DNA of 64,000 nucleotides from contig NC_063439.1 in the NCBI RefSeq assembly GCF_020379485.1, positions 18,380,598 to 18,444,597 on the forward strand. The letters are read 5' to 3'. Shown here piece by piece: positions 11,420 through 23,847 of this stretch; the stretch's first letter is position 1; every line of letters starts with the position of its first letter. This DNA comes from Brassica napus (lineage: Eukaryota; Streptophyta; Magnoliopsida; Brassicales; Brassicaceae). Position numbers and translations under genes: made by a program. Below the pieces are notes generated by a model that saw only the letters and a list, made by a program, of their open reading frames with translations, was not told the origin of the DNA and searched no databases.

Positions 11420-12960
11420 TACACACTACATAACGAGTAGTAAGATGGATCTTTGGCTTTGGGGTATGGTGGTGATATTCTTCATTTTTCACATGGACAT
11501 ATTATACTCGCTTCCTCATTTGATTTTCTTCATGTACATATGAGCTTGGTTCCTTTGGAAACTTTAAATACATCATCTCACCTTGTTGTTTGCTCTTACA
11601 CAATGTTGTGGGTTTTGATTAGTTTGTAAATAAATCTTTCATTTGATCTTTGACTTATCTGTTACGCAAGTAGACTGATTGATAATCTACAAAGAGTTTG
11701 TTTTTACAGCAGAACACAAAATAAACTAGTAGGCAAACAGTAATACAACAAACGTGTTGTTTTAAAAAGGTCACCTGTCCAAACTCTATTAACTAGCTAG
11801 CTCACAACTCCTTTTGATTTCTCTTCCTTCCTTTTGACCATCACCAACAACTGCGTCCAAATGTGAATGGTTGTCAACCCTGCCTGAGGCTGTCTCCCCT
11901 ACAAATTCAATCACAAGAAGAACCTGATTCTCTTCAACGAGTTTCAGCAATTCATCATCTCTGTACGCGCATAAATAAATAAATACTTCCTATCTTCCTT
12001 ACTACCCCTTTCACAACCTGTCAAACATATAACTTTTAAACGACGGGCTTCTTCTTCTGTTTGTCATTTTTCTTCTCAGGCAGCATGAGCTGTAAGAGTG
12101 TCCTTTTCCGTCTGTCTGTTACTTGTTGATTGATTGACCTAAGAGAAGAGAAGGACCACAACCTGCTTGGTAATTTCGTTATCTACTGCTTGTTGCCCAT
12201 TCCTGCAGAAGAAAAACAGAATTAAACAGAAGAATATGATTATGATGATTATCTCACTGTCGATATAGTAAGTAGTATTTGATCAGTGAATAACATTCGC
12301 AAATCCAGCTCTCAATACCTCTAAGGTAAACGGATGCAGAAGAAGAAGACGACGACTTTGCCACTATGATCATATAGCCAACAACTCACAGGCAGCTTTA
12401 ACTTTCCTTCTTGAGGAGCAACAAAACCAACCAACCAACCAATGAAATGAAAGGCGGGAGATCACAGTCACCAACACATTTCATGTAGTTTGATTCTTCT
12501 TATACTCAGTACACATCTCAGTCAGACAACCTGCACCTTTTTTTTTTCCTTCTACATATGGTTTGTAATTACTATATTGCATGCTTGAGTATCTTTTTTT
12601 TTTTTAATATATCTTTAGTTACTACTTGAATTTATGCATGCTCAGAGAGGGTTGAATCCTCCTGGTTTCTAAAACTTATAACAATGGAAGAATTTATGTA
12701 TAGGGCTTCATTCCATTATCTAACAATTTAAGACTTCAAAATTTTTTTTTTTTCTGTTTCCTCCAGACCAAACTAATATCTTTTCTCACACGTTTAACTT
12801 CAAAGGGAAGTAAACAGGTTATAATACTCGATCCTTCGTCTGGTGTTTCATACATCAACTCTATCTCATGCTGATTTGATGTCGAAGACATAGGATTTTG
12901 TTTATTCATTTGCTCTCATCTTCTATGCCTGTTGGCACTATATAGATTACAAACCAAATC
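11420..12960. other. Intergenic region with possible minus-strand terminal exons
   Basis: On the minus strand, 12,202-12,163 and 12,089-12,036 join in frame with good acceptors (TTCTGCAG, CTCTTACAG) and a donor. They would encode a Lys-rich C-terminus ending LPEKKNDKQKKKPVV and a stop at 12,036. I could not connect them to convincing upstream exons, because the region 12,300-12,540 has stops in the required phase. They may be the end of a small unrecognised gene, a remnant, or chance. The rest (11,420-12,030 and 12,540-12,960) shows only 3'UTR-like and T-rich sequence. Confidence 0.3.
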
Positions 12961-13049
12961 ATTTGTAAATGGCCATCCATTCTTTAATTAAATAATATAA
13001 AATTTAGTCAAAAAATGATTAACAAAACGTCATGTGCGGCTCTCGATAT

Positions 13050-13080
13050 ACTAGATCTTGACCCGTGCTTCCGCACGGGT
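13050..13080 (-). mobile_element. Helitron 3' terminus (minus strand)
   Basis: Read on the minus strand, a perfect 8-bp stem (ACCCGTGC/GCACGGGT, loop GGAA; 13,061-13,080) is followed by CAAGATCTAGT, ending with CTAGT at 13,054-13,050. This is a textbook Helitron 3' end. The element extends rightwards (13,080 to an unidentified 5' end, probably before about 14,000) and is AT-rich without a helicase ORF. Confidence 0.7.
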
Positions 13081-13984
13081 ATTTGTTTTTAATTTTTATA
13101 TACGTTTAAAAATTAAATACATACATTATTATATTAATTAAATTAGAAGATGCTAATTAATTTAATATAACCGAGTTTATTTTATTATTCTGAAAATTTT
13201 AAACGATTTTGATTAATTTAATTTTTAATAAATCAATAAATTAATCTGATCATTTAATCTATTTTATAGTTTTTTATGGATTGTAAAATTGATTTTTTAA
13301 TTTTTTAAATAAATGAATGATTGCATATCTTCTAAATTTATTAGGTAGCTAAATATTAGGCAATTTCATAATAATTTTGATGGAAATTGCTATTTTTAAG
13401 GTCAGTGGCATTGGATGGTAATTATTGAGAAAAAATTAGGGTTAAGATTTATTTGTACTTCAGTTTTAATAGTTTAGATAAGAATTCAATTTTGCAATTT
13501 GAAAACCAATATCCTTTTTAACTTTTAAGCAAACGACTTGTTGTATGCTAAATCACAGGCCAGTGATAATGTTTTTTTTTTCTTCTTAAACTTACATTTA
13601 GTTATTATCAACATATTTTCACAAGTATAATAATTTCAGTTATTTATAGAGATATAATTGAATGTATAGTTTTGTTATTATCCCGTGTGCGAAGCATAGC
13701 TAATAACTTAACAGAATAGTAGAATATCATTAATTAATTGGTCCGCGCGCGATGATCTATATCCTTTAATTAAAGTTATTTTCTTCTTGGTCGGCAATAC
13801 ACGAGTTATGTTATTTCGGAGGTAGGGTGCAGATATTATAAGATACTATATGATCGTAATTTAAATCAGGAAAAGATCAATCCAAAACAGTATTAGTAGT
13901 AATCCGCGCGGAAATAATTTATTATATTATATATTGTATGTTGTACTAAAAGATTCGTTGTATAGCTTTTCCTAAAAATGTGCA

Positions 13985-14600
13985 TTCGTATATCCGTTCT
14001 GATTTAGTTGATTTATTCAGATTTCAGATTTTTAGAATTAGAAATTTCAATCGTATTTGGATATTTACAAATTTTGGTTTCGGTTTGGTTTGAATCATTG
14101 CGGGTTCGGGTTCGAGTTCGGGTATCCATCTTAATTATTTATTTTTAACAAAATTCCAAACATACTTAAATCCTCAAAATCCAAAAAATAAAATAATATA
14201 AAACATAAAAATTGAATAATATAAGACTAAATTTTTAAATTTACATAAAAATTAGTTCAATTTAAATATTTGGATGGACAACAAATAGACATTTTCAGTA
14301 TTTTGAACATTTTTCTGTTATTTCCAGATATTTACTTGTGACTATACTGATAATTTTTAGATATTTTCGTATTTTTGAATATTTAATAGATATAAAATTT
14401 AAAATAATTAACATATTTAAGAATATTGTGGTGATTTAGATATTTTTGGTATCCAATATATTTTAGTTTGGATTAGATTCGGATCTGGTTATTTGGATAT
14501 TATTACTTTAGATCCATCTGAGTATTTAATCAGTTTTAGTTTTTGTTTAGTATTATTTGCAAATGTACTTCGGTTTGGTTCTTCAGATCCAGATATTTTA
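13985..14600. repeat. TTCGGTT/GGGTTCGGG-type degenerate repeat
   Basis: Same family as the CCGAACC block at 6590-7205, in the opposite orientation (GGTTTCGGTTTGG, CGGGTTCGGGTTCGAG, CTTCGGTTTGGTTCTTCAGATCC). No ORF. From 14,600 to 15,660 the DNA is AT-rich and I identify nothing. Confidence 0.5.
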
Positions 14601-15677
14601 CCCAAACTTACTTTAACAATATAAAATAAATTTAATACAAACATTCTAGGCTTATTTAACATACATAATTATTGGACCATACCTTAAGAATACCAATAAA
14701 AATGATTGGGTGCCGCGTCAATATTGATGGGCATGTTGCAAAACTGACGTAGATTATAACCAATAATATGTATTTTCTTATAATTGTTTTTGTAAATATA
14801 GTAAAAACACGATACAATCGAGTGAAGGGTGTTAGAGTTGCGTGGAAAATAATTTGATTTTTTTGAGTGGGCACCTGAATTCTCTTTTTTCAATCGATTT
14901 CATGAACTTTTTTCTTTTAAAGCTTTTGTGATTTCTGATTTTTTCTAACAATCTGATTATGTTTCTAATTCATGATATGATATGAAAACTCCATAAATAA
15001 AAGCAATACTTGGCTGAACTAAAGATCCGACTTTGTGTATGGTGTTTTTACCTCAATTTTTTTTAATTCATAAGCAATCACAATTATTTATTGTCTTAGT
15101 ACATAGAAACCTCAATCATGGCTAAGTTCGGCAAGATACAAAATTTTCAATTTCTAAAAACATTCTCATTCCAACATTTTAGTTGCGGATCTTAATGATT
15201 TTGTAATTTATTTCTTTCAAAATGATATTATTCATTAGTTGTACATAGAAAATTTCATTTCACTAATACAAAGGTTAAAAATGGAGAAACTAAACATGAA
15301 CTGATTAAAAAAAATTAGTATGAATACATTAAATTGTCTGCGGTGGAGTTAAAAAATTGTGTATGAATGCATTAATTGTTAAATGATTGTGAAGCTGACA
15401 CGTCAGTATACTCAAATTGAAATCGATGTGAGGTTGCCATGTGTCCAATGTAATGTGAAAATATTAAATGATAATGCTTCTCTTTTAATAGATAGAGGAT
15501 TAAGAGAAATTCAAAGACATCCAAATCTTAATTTTTTTTATATATACATCTATAACTTTCTGAATCTTTTAAGTCTAAGTATCTTAATTAGATTTTTCTT
15601 TTTAATATCTTCTTTCTTCAAATAGTTACTTGACTTTGAGAAGCCCTAAATAGCTAGAATTTTTATTGGTTGTGAAT

Positions 15678-16007
15678 ATGGCGTTGACGGTGAGCGCGGA
15701 TGAACTGGAGGACTGTTTGTTGGTGATGGCCATTCTATTGTTCATTTTCATTGGCTTACTAACAGATGAACAAATTCTGGTCAAACGTCGTGAACAAATT
15801 CTCGAAGATGTGGAAAATCGATGCTACGGCAAAAAATCTTCGGATAACCTCAAAAGCTGCATATGCGGCTGTGGAGTGGATCGGTGTGCGATTTTTCAAG
15901 AGGATCTCAAAGCACTCGAGAAAACACTCGAAAACTCCAACTGCAAGCATATTAGAGCATGTTTATTGCTAAAATCTTTTAAGGATCTCTTAAGTGGGCC
16001 ACACTGA
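15678..16007 (+). CDS. Small membrane-anchored ORF of unknown function, tail overlapping a MITE
   Basis: The ATG at 15,678 opens a frame of 109 residues: a short acidic N-terminus, one hydrophobic span near residues 15-28 (LLVMAILLFIFIGLL), a charged helical segment (LVKRREQILEDVENR) and a Cys-rich patch (CICGCGVDRC) followed by another charged helix. I do not recognise it. The last 16 or so codons lie inside a 228-bp Tourist-like MITE that begins at 15,955, so the present stop codon is MITE-derived. Evidence for a real gene is only the open frame and the composition. It could be a truncated gene or chance; confidence is low. Confidence 0.35.
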   Translation: MALTVSADELEDCLLVMAILLFIFIGLLTDEQILVKRREQILEDVENRCYGKKSSDNLKSCICGCGVDRCAIFQEDLKALEKTLENSNCKHIRACLLLKSFKDLLSGPH

Positions 16008-16182
16008 AAAGAAAATTAAGTGGGTCAGAAAGAACAGAAACAGAAAGAGAGAGAGATAGAAACAAAAGAAGAAAAACAACAGAAGCAACGACCCTTCTAG
16101 TGCTTAATTAAGCAACACCCCTTCTCTTCTTTTCCTAAATTATCCTAAGCAACATACTTAAGGTACTACAATAAACATGCTC
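15955..16182. mobile_element. Tourist/Harbinger-type MITE, 228 bp, TSD TTA
   Basis: Identical 14-bp inverted ends GAGCATGTTTATTG flank an interior without an ORF, and a TTA trinucleotide is present on both sides (15,952-15,954 and 16,183-16,185). The 3-bp TWA target duplication and GAGCAT-type ends fit PIF/Harbinger non-autonomous elements. Confidence 0.8.
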
Positions 16183-16185
16183 TTA

Positions 16186-16862
16186 ATGCCATCTTTGCCA
16201 GCTTTAAGGGTGGCCCATAGTTTTTTTGTTTTTTGTTTTTGTTCAACTTCTTTCTTTTCACAAATTTTAAATTGCTTAATTTTGACTTCTACCAAGTTGT
16301 ATTATGTTTTGGTTTTAGCAAGTGTTTCAAGATCTAATAAAACAACTTTCAATAAATGTTAAACTTTAGCTTCCATATGTATATATATATATACCATTAT
16401 ATCTGAATGGTGGACGATTATATATACTTGCTTAGGTTTGCAAGTATAGGTGTGTGATTGTCTCATCATCGTGATTGCTGGAAACATCGTATTGTATACA
16501 AAAGAAGCCATTCCATAAAACCTTTCTTGATATGTATCATCCATGGCTGCAATTGGTAAAAGTACCACTATCTGGCCACATTGTCACAAATGTGATCACT
16601 TTTGTCATAACAACTAACCGCTTTATATAGCAAAATTTATCCCTGTCCCCGTTACGTAAGTGCTTGATTAATTATGGGATGAAGATCCTGATTTGATTAA
16701 CAAACAGAAAATACAGAAAATAGCATCAGGATAAAATAGCAAACAGAAAAGAAGGCATCACAATACCACACACAAAACGAAAAATATATCTGAAAATTAC
16801 TAATCAAAGCAACCCCTTCTCTACTTTGATAACGACAAGAAAAAAGGTTAGATACTAGTTTA
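16186..16862. other. 3' flank of the Dof gene
   Basis: About 680 bp with a TA microsatellite near 16,378-16,392 and no supported ORF. The part nearest 16,862 is presumably the 3'UTR of the Dof gene. Confidence 0.5.
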
Positions 16863-18358
16863 TTAAACCAAGTAGTTTGTTTTAGTGGACGAACCATAGC
16901 CACTCATCAAACCATTCCACGACGAACCTAAGCCGCTAATATAGCTGCCACCTACGTATCCACCACCGTCAGATTTTCCTCCGCTACCATTGGAGTTGCC
17001 TTGACATTGTTGCCAATCAAGCGATAACAGCTTTGGACTTGGCTTCACATCCATTATTGATGTTACCCTTTGATTATCTTCATGATGATTATAATGATGA
17101 TGGTCATAATTAGATAGCATAAGTCTTTGGGATGTAGAGATATCCATGAGACCACCACCACCATTTCCGTTGCTTGCCGGACAAAACCCGTGAAACCCAT
17201 CATTGTTGTTGTTGTTGTTAAGACCTAATCCGTGATTTAGACCCATGTGATGTTGATGATGATCACCGTTACTTCCAGGATCAACCATGACTAGATTGTC
17301 ATTGTTCACTCCCATGAGATCAAACTTACTGTCCAAAAACTCAATAGGTCTAGGGATCGGTGAAAGCAAACCGCCATACTTGCTCTCCAAGAAACCAACG
17401 TTACTATGGCCGAGAGCTGTGGAAGACCCCATCATCCCATTCGCACCAAAATGTGAAAACCCGAGAGAGTCATTTTGGTAGTTCTGATGAGAATGTGCTA
17501 AAGCCATAAGGTCACTGGTATTAGTGGTAACAATGTGGGATGGCTTTTTTCCGGAAGACGTGGAGGATGAAGAATTAGATGCAGAGGGTTTCTTGTTTTT
17601 CCGGCAGCCACCACCGACCGGAATATTCCTTAGAGTGCCGCCTTTGGTCCAGTAACGGCGACAAGTCTTGCAGAAGTAACGAGGCTGAGAGAGACTATAG
17701 TTATTGTAGTAACAGAACTTAGTATGTGTTGACTCGCAACGAGGGCACTTCTGAGGATGGTCGTGAGGTGGACGCAGCCTCCTTCCACCGTCCATCAGAG
17801 CAGCCGCGGCTACAGCCATGGCCGAGGCTTGTGGTCTAGTGCTGCAAGCAGCTAGTATGTCGGCTGGTGATGGAGAAGTCGATGTAGAGTCTAACATGCT
17901 TCCTCCTGATGACTCAGCTTCCTAATATTAAGATTCACATAACCATATCAAAATGTGTTAACAGTATAAGATCAATATAATTGTTTTCCTTTAAAGTTTC
18001 GCACGCCAAATTAGAACGATGGTTCGAGATGAGTGAGGTCTAAAAACTGTTTCATACCATTTTTTTGCACATGAGACATTTGCATGTGTTTGCATGAGAC
18101 AAAAACAAAATCATAAGAAACAAAAATCACATCTGCTTTTCAGCTGTGTAAACAAAAATGTCAAACGTAAATGTTTTTAACCTTTACAAATTACAATTAA
18201 CAAAACAATTCTGTTAAAAGTTTGAATTTTATGTTCTTTGAAAGAAATATACTAAGTTTAAACGTAAATGCAAACGCAAATACATATAATCTAGGCCTAA
18301 CTGGAGATACCTGGAGCCAGTCAGAATCCATGCAAACTTGAAGAGAAGTGAGACCCAT
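16863..18358 (-). CDS. DOF5.6: Dof zinc-finger transcription factor, DOF5.6/HCA2 type
   Basis: Two exons: 18,358-18,311 (16 codons beginning [16 protein letters not shown]) and 17,921-16,863, separated by a 389-bp GT..AG intron. The product is 368 residues, close to Arabidopsis DOF5.6 (about 372 by memory). The single Dof domain has CX2C-X21-CX2C zinc ligands at Cys75, Cys78, Cys100 and Cys103, followed by the basic [14 protein letters not shown] segment. Downstream are Ser-rich, Asn/His-rich (HHQHH, NNNNNN) and Gly-rich low-complexity regions, ending [18 protein letters not shown]. In Arabidopsis this protein (HCA2, At5g62940) promotes interfascicular cambium formation as a nuclear regulator binding AAAG-core sites. 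The gene looks intact; the transposon-rich stretch downstream is new relative to the compact Arabidopsis locus. Confidence 0.95.
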
Positions 18359-20535
18359 ATTGTGTTTTGTTTTGTTTTGTTTAGTTGGGGAGAGTCAGAA
18401 TTTTAAGACAAGTTCATACATGAACAAAATCTAGAGAGAGAGAAGAAAGAGAGGAGATTAGGCAATGAAGAGTTTGGGGGTTGGGGTGTGAATAAGAAGG
18501 AAGCAAGAAGAGGACCCTTCGCCTCGGGATTGCTGTCTCCACTCAAAACCACTTCTACTGTACTTAGTTAAGTTCACACTTACAAATTGGTTTTTACTTT
18601 TTATTTTTAGTTTAACACTACTATTTCCAATAAGAAAATATCATTTCAACTTAACAAATAATTTCATAAACCTTGTTCATTTTATCTATATGAACTTTAA
18701 TCATTCATTTTGCTCTCCCATAACTCAGGTGTCTTATCTAAAGTTCTAAACCCACGTACTAATGTACGTAAAATTGTAATTCAATAGTTTTATTAAATTG
18801 TTTTCATGTTTTTGTTTTTTTGTTTTTCTTCTTTGTGACTATTTGTAACTCTTACTTTTCTATGGGCAATAAAGCTTAACCGCGGAGCTTTCTTTGAATG
18901 TTCTATCTGGAATGAATGTAAGATATGCCGATATGGTGGGTAATTCTAAGTCTCATGACTCATCTATATTCCCTAATTTCTTACATTTTTAAAAATTGTT
19001 CAGAAAATTACTCAATCAATATGTTTTGCTTCCAGTTTAAACTCTAAAAGAAAATTTGATTTTTGAAAAGTTAATACGCGTTGCTTTGGTGATCATGATA
19101 AAAGTGAAAACTTTCATTACGATTTATTTGTAAATTGATCTCTATGTAATTAAATAAGTGTATAGGTGGACTATATACGGAAAAAAGAAAGCGTCGGTGG
19201 TTCCAAAATCCTTGGACCCACATTACCTTTTGTGGGTCCACGACAACTTGACCAAACATCTTTATCTATCCGACGGCTATGATTAACCTATCGGGTCTGG
19301 ATGAATAATATAAGACGTCAGATGAGTTCAGAGATAGCGGCTTGATCGTCACACAACAGAGACAAAAGTGAGAGGAGAATATCTTTTTCGAAGTTTTGTC
19401 TATGTTTTTGCGTTTTGAAACTTACGATAAAGAGGAAGAAGAACTTTGGTAGGCCCATATTCATGGGCTCCACTCGCTCGCTCTGCTCAAGCAAAGTATC
19501 TATTCTCTTGTCACCTGTCACTTGTTCTACATGTGGCAACCTGTTACAGTTTTTTCATTTTTTGTTAGTTACTTCCCAAATCATTAGAACATTATTCAAA
19601 ATAAATTACTTTGGATACTTTCTAGATTATTTTTTATCGAATTAAAAGTTAAAGAGCTTGATCGATGAAAAAAGAAGAACACAGAAAAGTTGAGGGATCT
19701 AATTATCTATATATGTATGTGAATTAAACTTTTTGATTATTTTGGTTAAACGTTAAAATAAACTTTAAAATAAGTTTTAGATTCTAAATTGTATGGTAGC
19801 AGATCTAAAAATTCAAAATATATTTTTGAAAGTAATTTCTATTCAAATTTGACTAAAAGAATAAACTAAAACCGATTAAGTACATGGAGTTAGTTAAGTT
19901 ATCATCTGGCTTGATATTTTTCATGCTGATCAATTTTCACTCAAAACAAAATGTCATAAAGATATTCACTCGACCGCCAAAATAAAACCAGTCTATATTT
20001 AAAATTAATTTTTGTAATCTATTGAATTGTGGACTTGGTTGATAAAAACTGTAGCTTTGAGTTTTTTTTTTTAAGATTTAAGTTGTAGATTTTATGGTTT
20101 TAGACTTTTAGCTTTAGATTATATTGTCGTAAAATTATTTTAAATTTTTAAAAACATTAAACATAAATTTGTAAAAAACTAATTTCTATATACATATTTA
20201 TTTTTAAGATTTTGGATTATACCTTTGGATTTCCTTACTAAAATTTGATTATTTTTATTTTACTTTTATATAGAGAATTGAGACTTCGTAGAACACTCGC
20301 ACACATTACCAGTCATCCCCTATATTAAATATTCAGAAAACTATATCTAGCAAAATGTTAAAAATAGTTGACGAGCATTCTTGTCGATAAAGTATTTCCC
20401 TTAATTCATGGCTACATAGTTACATGAGCGATTGATTATATAATACATTTAAATGACACTATAAGTTGTATTAGTCTTTTATTAAATTTTCATTTTTACG
20501 AATCTTGATTTGCTAGTGTCTGTATATCACCAAAA
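18359..20535. other. Upstream region of the Dof gene and intergenic DNA
   Basis: 18,359-18,560 is presumably the 5'UTR/proximal promoter: (TTTTG)n at 18,362-18,380 and GA-rich stretches at 18,430-18,500. Further out the DNA is AT-rich with no supported ORF or bounded repeat. Short open frames at 19,071-19,645 look like chance. Confidence 0.5.
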
Positions 20536-21052
20536 ATGAACAATCAAACGGACAAGCTGCCTTTCTCAACGCTCACAACTCAATAGAAAATTAAGAAAAC
20601 TCATCTAAACATCTCTCTTCTGCTGTTTGTATTGGTCATCTTTGACTCAGCCGTGTCTGTCTTTTTGGCAAACAAAACTAAGAAGAAGACCCCTAAGAAG
20701 AAACAATATCAAAAGCTTTTTTTTTTTTTGAGTATATCAAAAGCTTATACTCAGGTTTGATGTTCTTTGTGGGTTGGTTCTTATCTATATTTGGTGGCAC
20801 CGCGGTGATAGTTAACTAATTGGAGAAAATCAAATTTCTGGTGGGAATTACATTTAGTACAGTGGGAGGATCTTGTTTATATATGTTATACGATACATGC
20901 AAATCAAGTTCTAGTATGGTAACAAGGAAGCCCTTGAAAATGATTCCCTTGGGTTGTATTTAGTAGCATCAGTTGTCATGGTCATCTTGGCTAGGAAAAT
21001 CAATAGGCTAAGGTCACAACTCTTCCAAAATACATATAGTTATGGTGGATAG
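20536..21052 (+). pseudogene. Decayed copy of the 10.85-kb membrane-protein gene
   Basis: Translation from 20,763 gives FFVGWFLSIFGG, then a stop, then EKIKFLVGITFSTVGG (20,823 on). This matches the spacing and residues of FFCGGIIPLLF...DRIQFLLGVTFVMVGA in the intact gene. After two further stops and a frame change, ARKINRLRSQLFQNTYSYGG at about 20,985-21,052 matches AAKINGLRSELFKDTYGCG. An ATG at 20,536 followed by MNNQTDKLPF may be the N-terminal remnant. At least three stops and one frameshift make it non-functional. It lies about 10 kb from its paralogue, on the same strand and on the other side of the Dof gene. Confidence 0.8.
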
Positions 21053-22171
21053 ATTTTATGTTTTTTCCAAATTTTTAATTAGTTAATAATAAAAATTATT
21101 AATTTTAAGAAAGTAATTGAGTTTGTTGATCTATTCTTGGTTTAAAAATATTATAAACTTATAAATGAAAAAACAAATTATGCAATATCTGATAAAAAAA
21201 TTCATGTATCATCTTAATTAATATGTATGAAGATCAAGTCACAACAGATCTCCAACTTTGACACGCGCCTCACGCGCACCTTTCAAAAGGCTATTAAGAT
21301 TTGGTTCTGTCGTCAAGCTGATTGCCTTGTCTGTCATCTTCCCGCGTCATTCAAGACGTCGGCCCAAAATGTTTTCCACCTTCTTAGTTTTTCCCTTCCT
21401 CATGGGGAAGAAAAAACCACCCAGAAACCTTCTTTGAGCAAAAAAAAGAAAACCAGATTAAAAAGATCGATGACAAAAAAATGCCTTCACGAAGGAACAA
21501 AGCCAAACCTCCAACTAAACAGTGGCAAGTCTGAGCGACTCTTTCTTCTTTCGAGCCACCAGATAAAACTGTATTTCCTCTAGTAGGTGAAAGCAGTGGA
21601 TTCTCCCTCGGTGAAAAGAAAACTGATACTGAAAACATGGCTTATCCACCAAATGGCTCTGAGGAAGACATATCATTGGAGCTGGAACATGACACATCGA
21701 ACATCTACTCTGCTGAGTCTGATGGCTATCACGATGATCATCTAAACTTTACCACAATCATATTAAGGAGAAGCAAGAAGAGAAACCGAGGGTTAAAACC
21801 CTCACACAAATAGTTCCTCTTATATAGTGATTTTTTTGCTGGAATGTACGTGGTTCAATGTATATAGTCATCACAGCAGATTTAAAAAATGGTAGAAGTT
21901 AAACAAGCCACTTTTCGGGGGTATTATAAAAACCCATATCAAACAACCGAAGGTCCAGAAGTTCATCAATGGTATTCTTTCTGATTGGAATTTTTCAGAA
22001 ATTTATATCTTCTCTGATCTAGGAAAATTTTGGGTGGTGTGGCACCCTTCAATCATCACCACAGTGATGCATACCACGCTGCAATCAATCACCTCTTAGG
22101 TTCAAATTCCTAATCAACCTGGAACCCTTATTATTACTATTGGCTATGCTTGTAATGATGATGATCAGAGG

Positions 22172-23323
22172 TTGGAGTTGTGGAAGGAGCTTATCAGTCT
22201 TAAAGATGACCTTAAAATTGTTAACAGTCCCTGGATTGTTTTGGGAGATTTCAACCAAACTCTCCACCCTGAGCAGCGCTCAAGGCCGATGTCGCTCAAC
22301 ATTGATGCCAAAATGAGATTGTTCAGGGAAACTCTTACTGAAGCAGACTTGGGTGACTTAGCCTACAAGGGTTCGAAGTTCACATGGACAAACAAAATCA
22401 AAACGAACCTTATAGCCAAGAATCTTGACAGAGTGCTAGTTAACGATGAATGGCTAAGTTTGTTTCCTGATTCTGTCACTTCCTTTGGTGAATCAGCCTT
22501 CTCAGATCATGCGGTATGCAGAATGATCTTGAAACCTTCATTAGTCAGGGAAAAGAGACATTTTCGATTTTACAATTATCTGCTGCACAATGAGAAATTC
22601 TTGGAGTTTCTAATGGAACTATGGTATTCTGTCGATGCCACTGGCTATGCGGTGTACATCATCTCCAGAAAGCTCAAAATGATCAAAAATGGGGTCAGAA
22701 CTCTCAGCAGAGATAATTACTCAAATCTGGAAAAGAGAGCTGAGGAAGCTCACGTCATTCTTCTATCAGCCCAGCATAGCCTCCTCATTGCTCCGTCTGT
22801 TATTAACGTCATAGCTGAAAGCTTAGCGCACAAATCATGGTTGGTGCTAGCCAAAGAAGAGGAACGTTTTCTATTCCAGCGATCTCATATAAACTGGACT
22901 CAGGGAGGGGACTGCAACTCATCCTATTATAATCGACTGATTGCAACGAGAAAATCTTTCAATCACATCCACTTCCTTATCAACAATCAAGGTATTAGAG
23001 TTGAAAGACAGCAAGCAGTTCAGAACATGTGCATCGAATATTTCTCAAATTTGTTGGGTTCTGATCAAGTCGCACTCCTTGACCCGCAAGATCTTACCCT
23101 TCTAATGCCATTTAGATGCTTGGAGTCCGAGTTAACTGATCTTACAAAAGATTTCACTAGGCAGGACATCAGAGATGCCTTCTTTGAACTACCTGCAAAT
23201 AAAACTAGTGGTCCTGATGGTTACCCAGCGGAGTTCTTCACGGGTGCTTGGAATATATTTGGACCTGAAGCCACTGATGCCGTCCTCGAATTCTTCCGAT
23301 CCGGCAAACTGCTGAAGCAGTAG
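22172..23323 (+). pseudogene. LINE endonuclease/reverse transcriptase, largest intact piece
   Basis: A 383-codon open frame. It contains the endonuclease motifs LGDFNQTLHP (metal-binding Asp/Asn), KFTWTNKI, LDRVLVNDEWL and FSDHAVCRMIL (the SDH motif of the endonuclease active site), then the RT thumb/finger lead-in with NKTSGPDGYPAEFFTGAWNI, the PDG-F motif of LINE reverse transcriptases. It terminates at 23,323 with a TAG (KLLKQ*). The continuation in shifted frames (LCNTLYKVISRLLTKRLQ-like, 23,395-23,450) shows that the ORF once went on. It acts in target-primed reverse transcription when intact; here it is incomplete. Confidence 0.85.
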
Positions 23324-23847
23324 AGCTCAACTTCATTGATCCTCATTCCAAAGACCCAAAATGCAGACAAGACAAAGGATTTCAGGCATATCTCCTGTGT
23401 AAACACTCTATACAAAGTCATATCCAGATTGTTGACAAAGAGGTTGCAGAAGATTTTCTTTCATGTTATCTTGCCTTCATAGTCGGCATTCATAAAAGGG
23501 AGTCTCCTAGCGGAGAAAGTTCTCCTTGCTACTGAAATGGTCCACGGTTATAATAGGCAAAATATCTCTACGAGGGGCATGCTCAAAGTATATCTCATGA
23601 AAACCTTTGATTCTATATGGTGGGATTTCATTCTGTCAACCCTCCAAGCTATTAATGTTCCTCGCAAATTATAAAATGGATTGAGGAGTGCATTACAACC
23701 CCTACCTTCTCTGTTTCGGTTAATGGTATGGCATGAGATTTCTTCAAAAGCACTAAAGGACTTTTGCAAGGAGACCTACTGTCTCCTTTCCTATTTGTAT
23801 TAGCAATGAAGGTTTTCTCCAGTTTATTACCAGAGCCAGCTTAGTTG

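Noticed and set aside
12236..12290. Possible box C/D snoRNA (ATGATGA motif)
   Set aside because: A C-box-like motif is present but there is no CTGA D box or terminal stem.
17287..17481. Plus-strand ORF
   Set aside because: Antisense to the Dof coding exon; no independent support.
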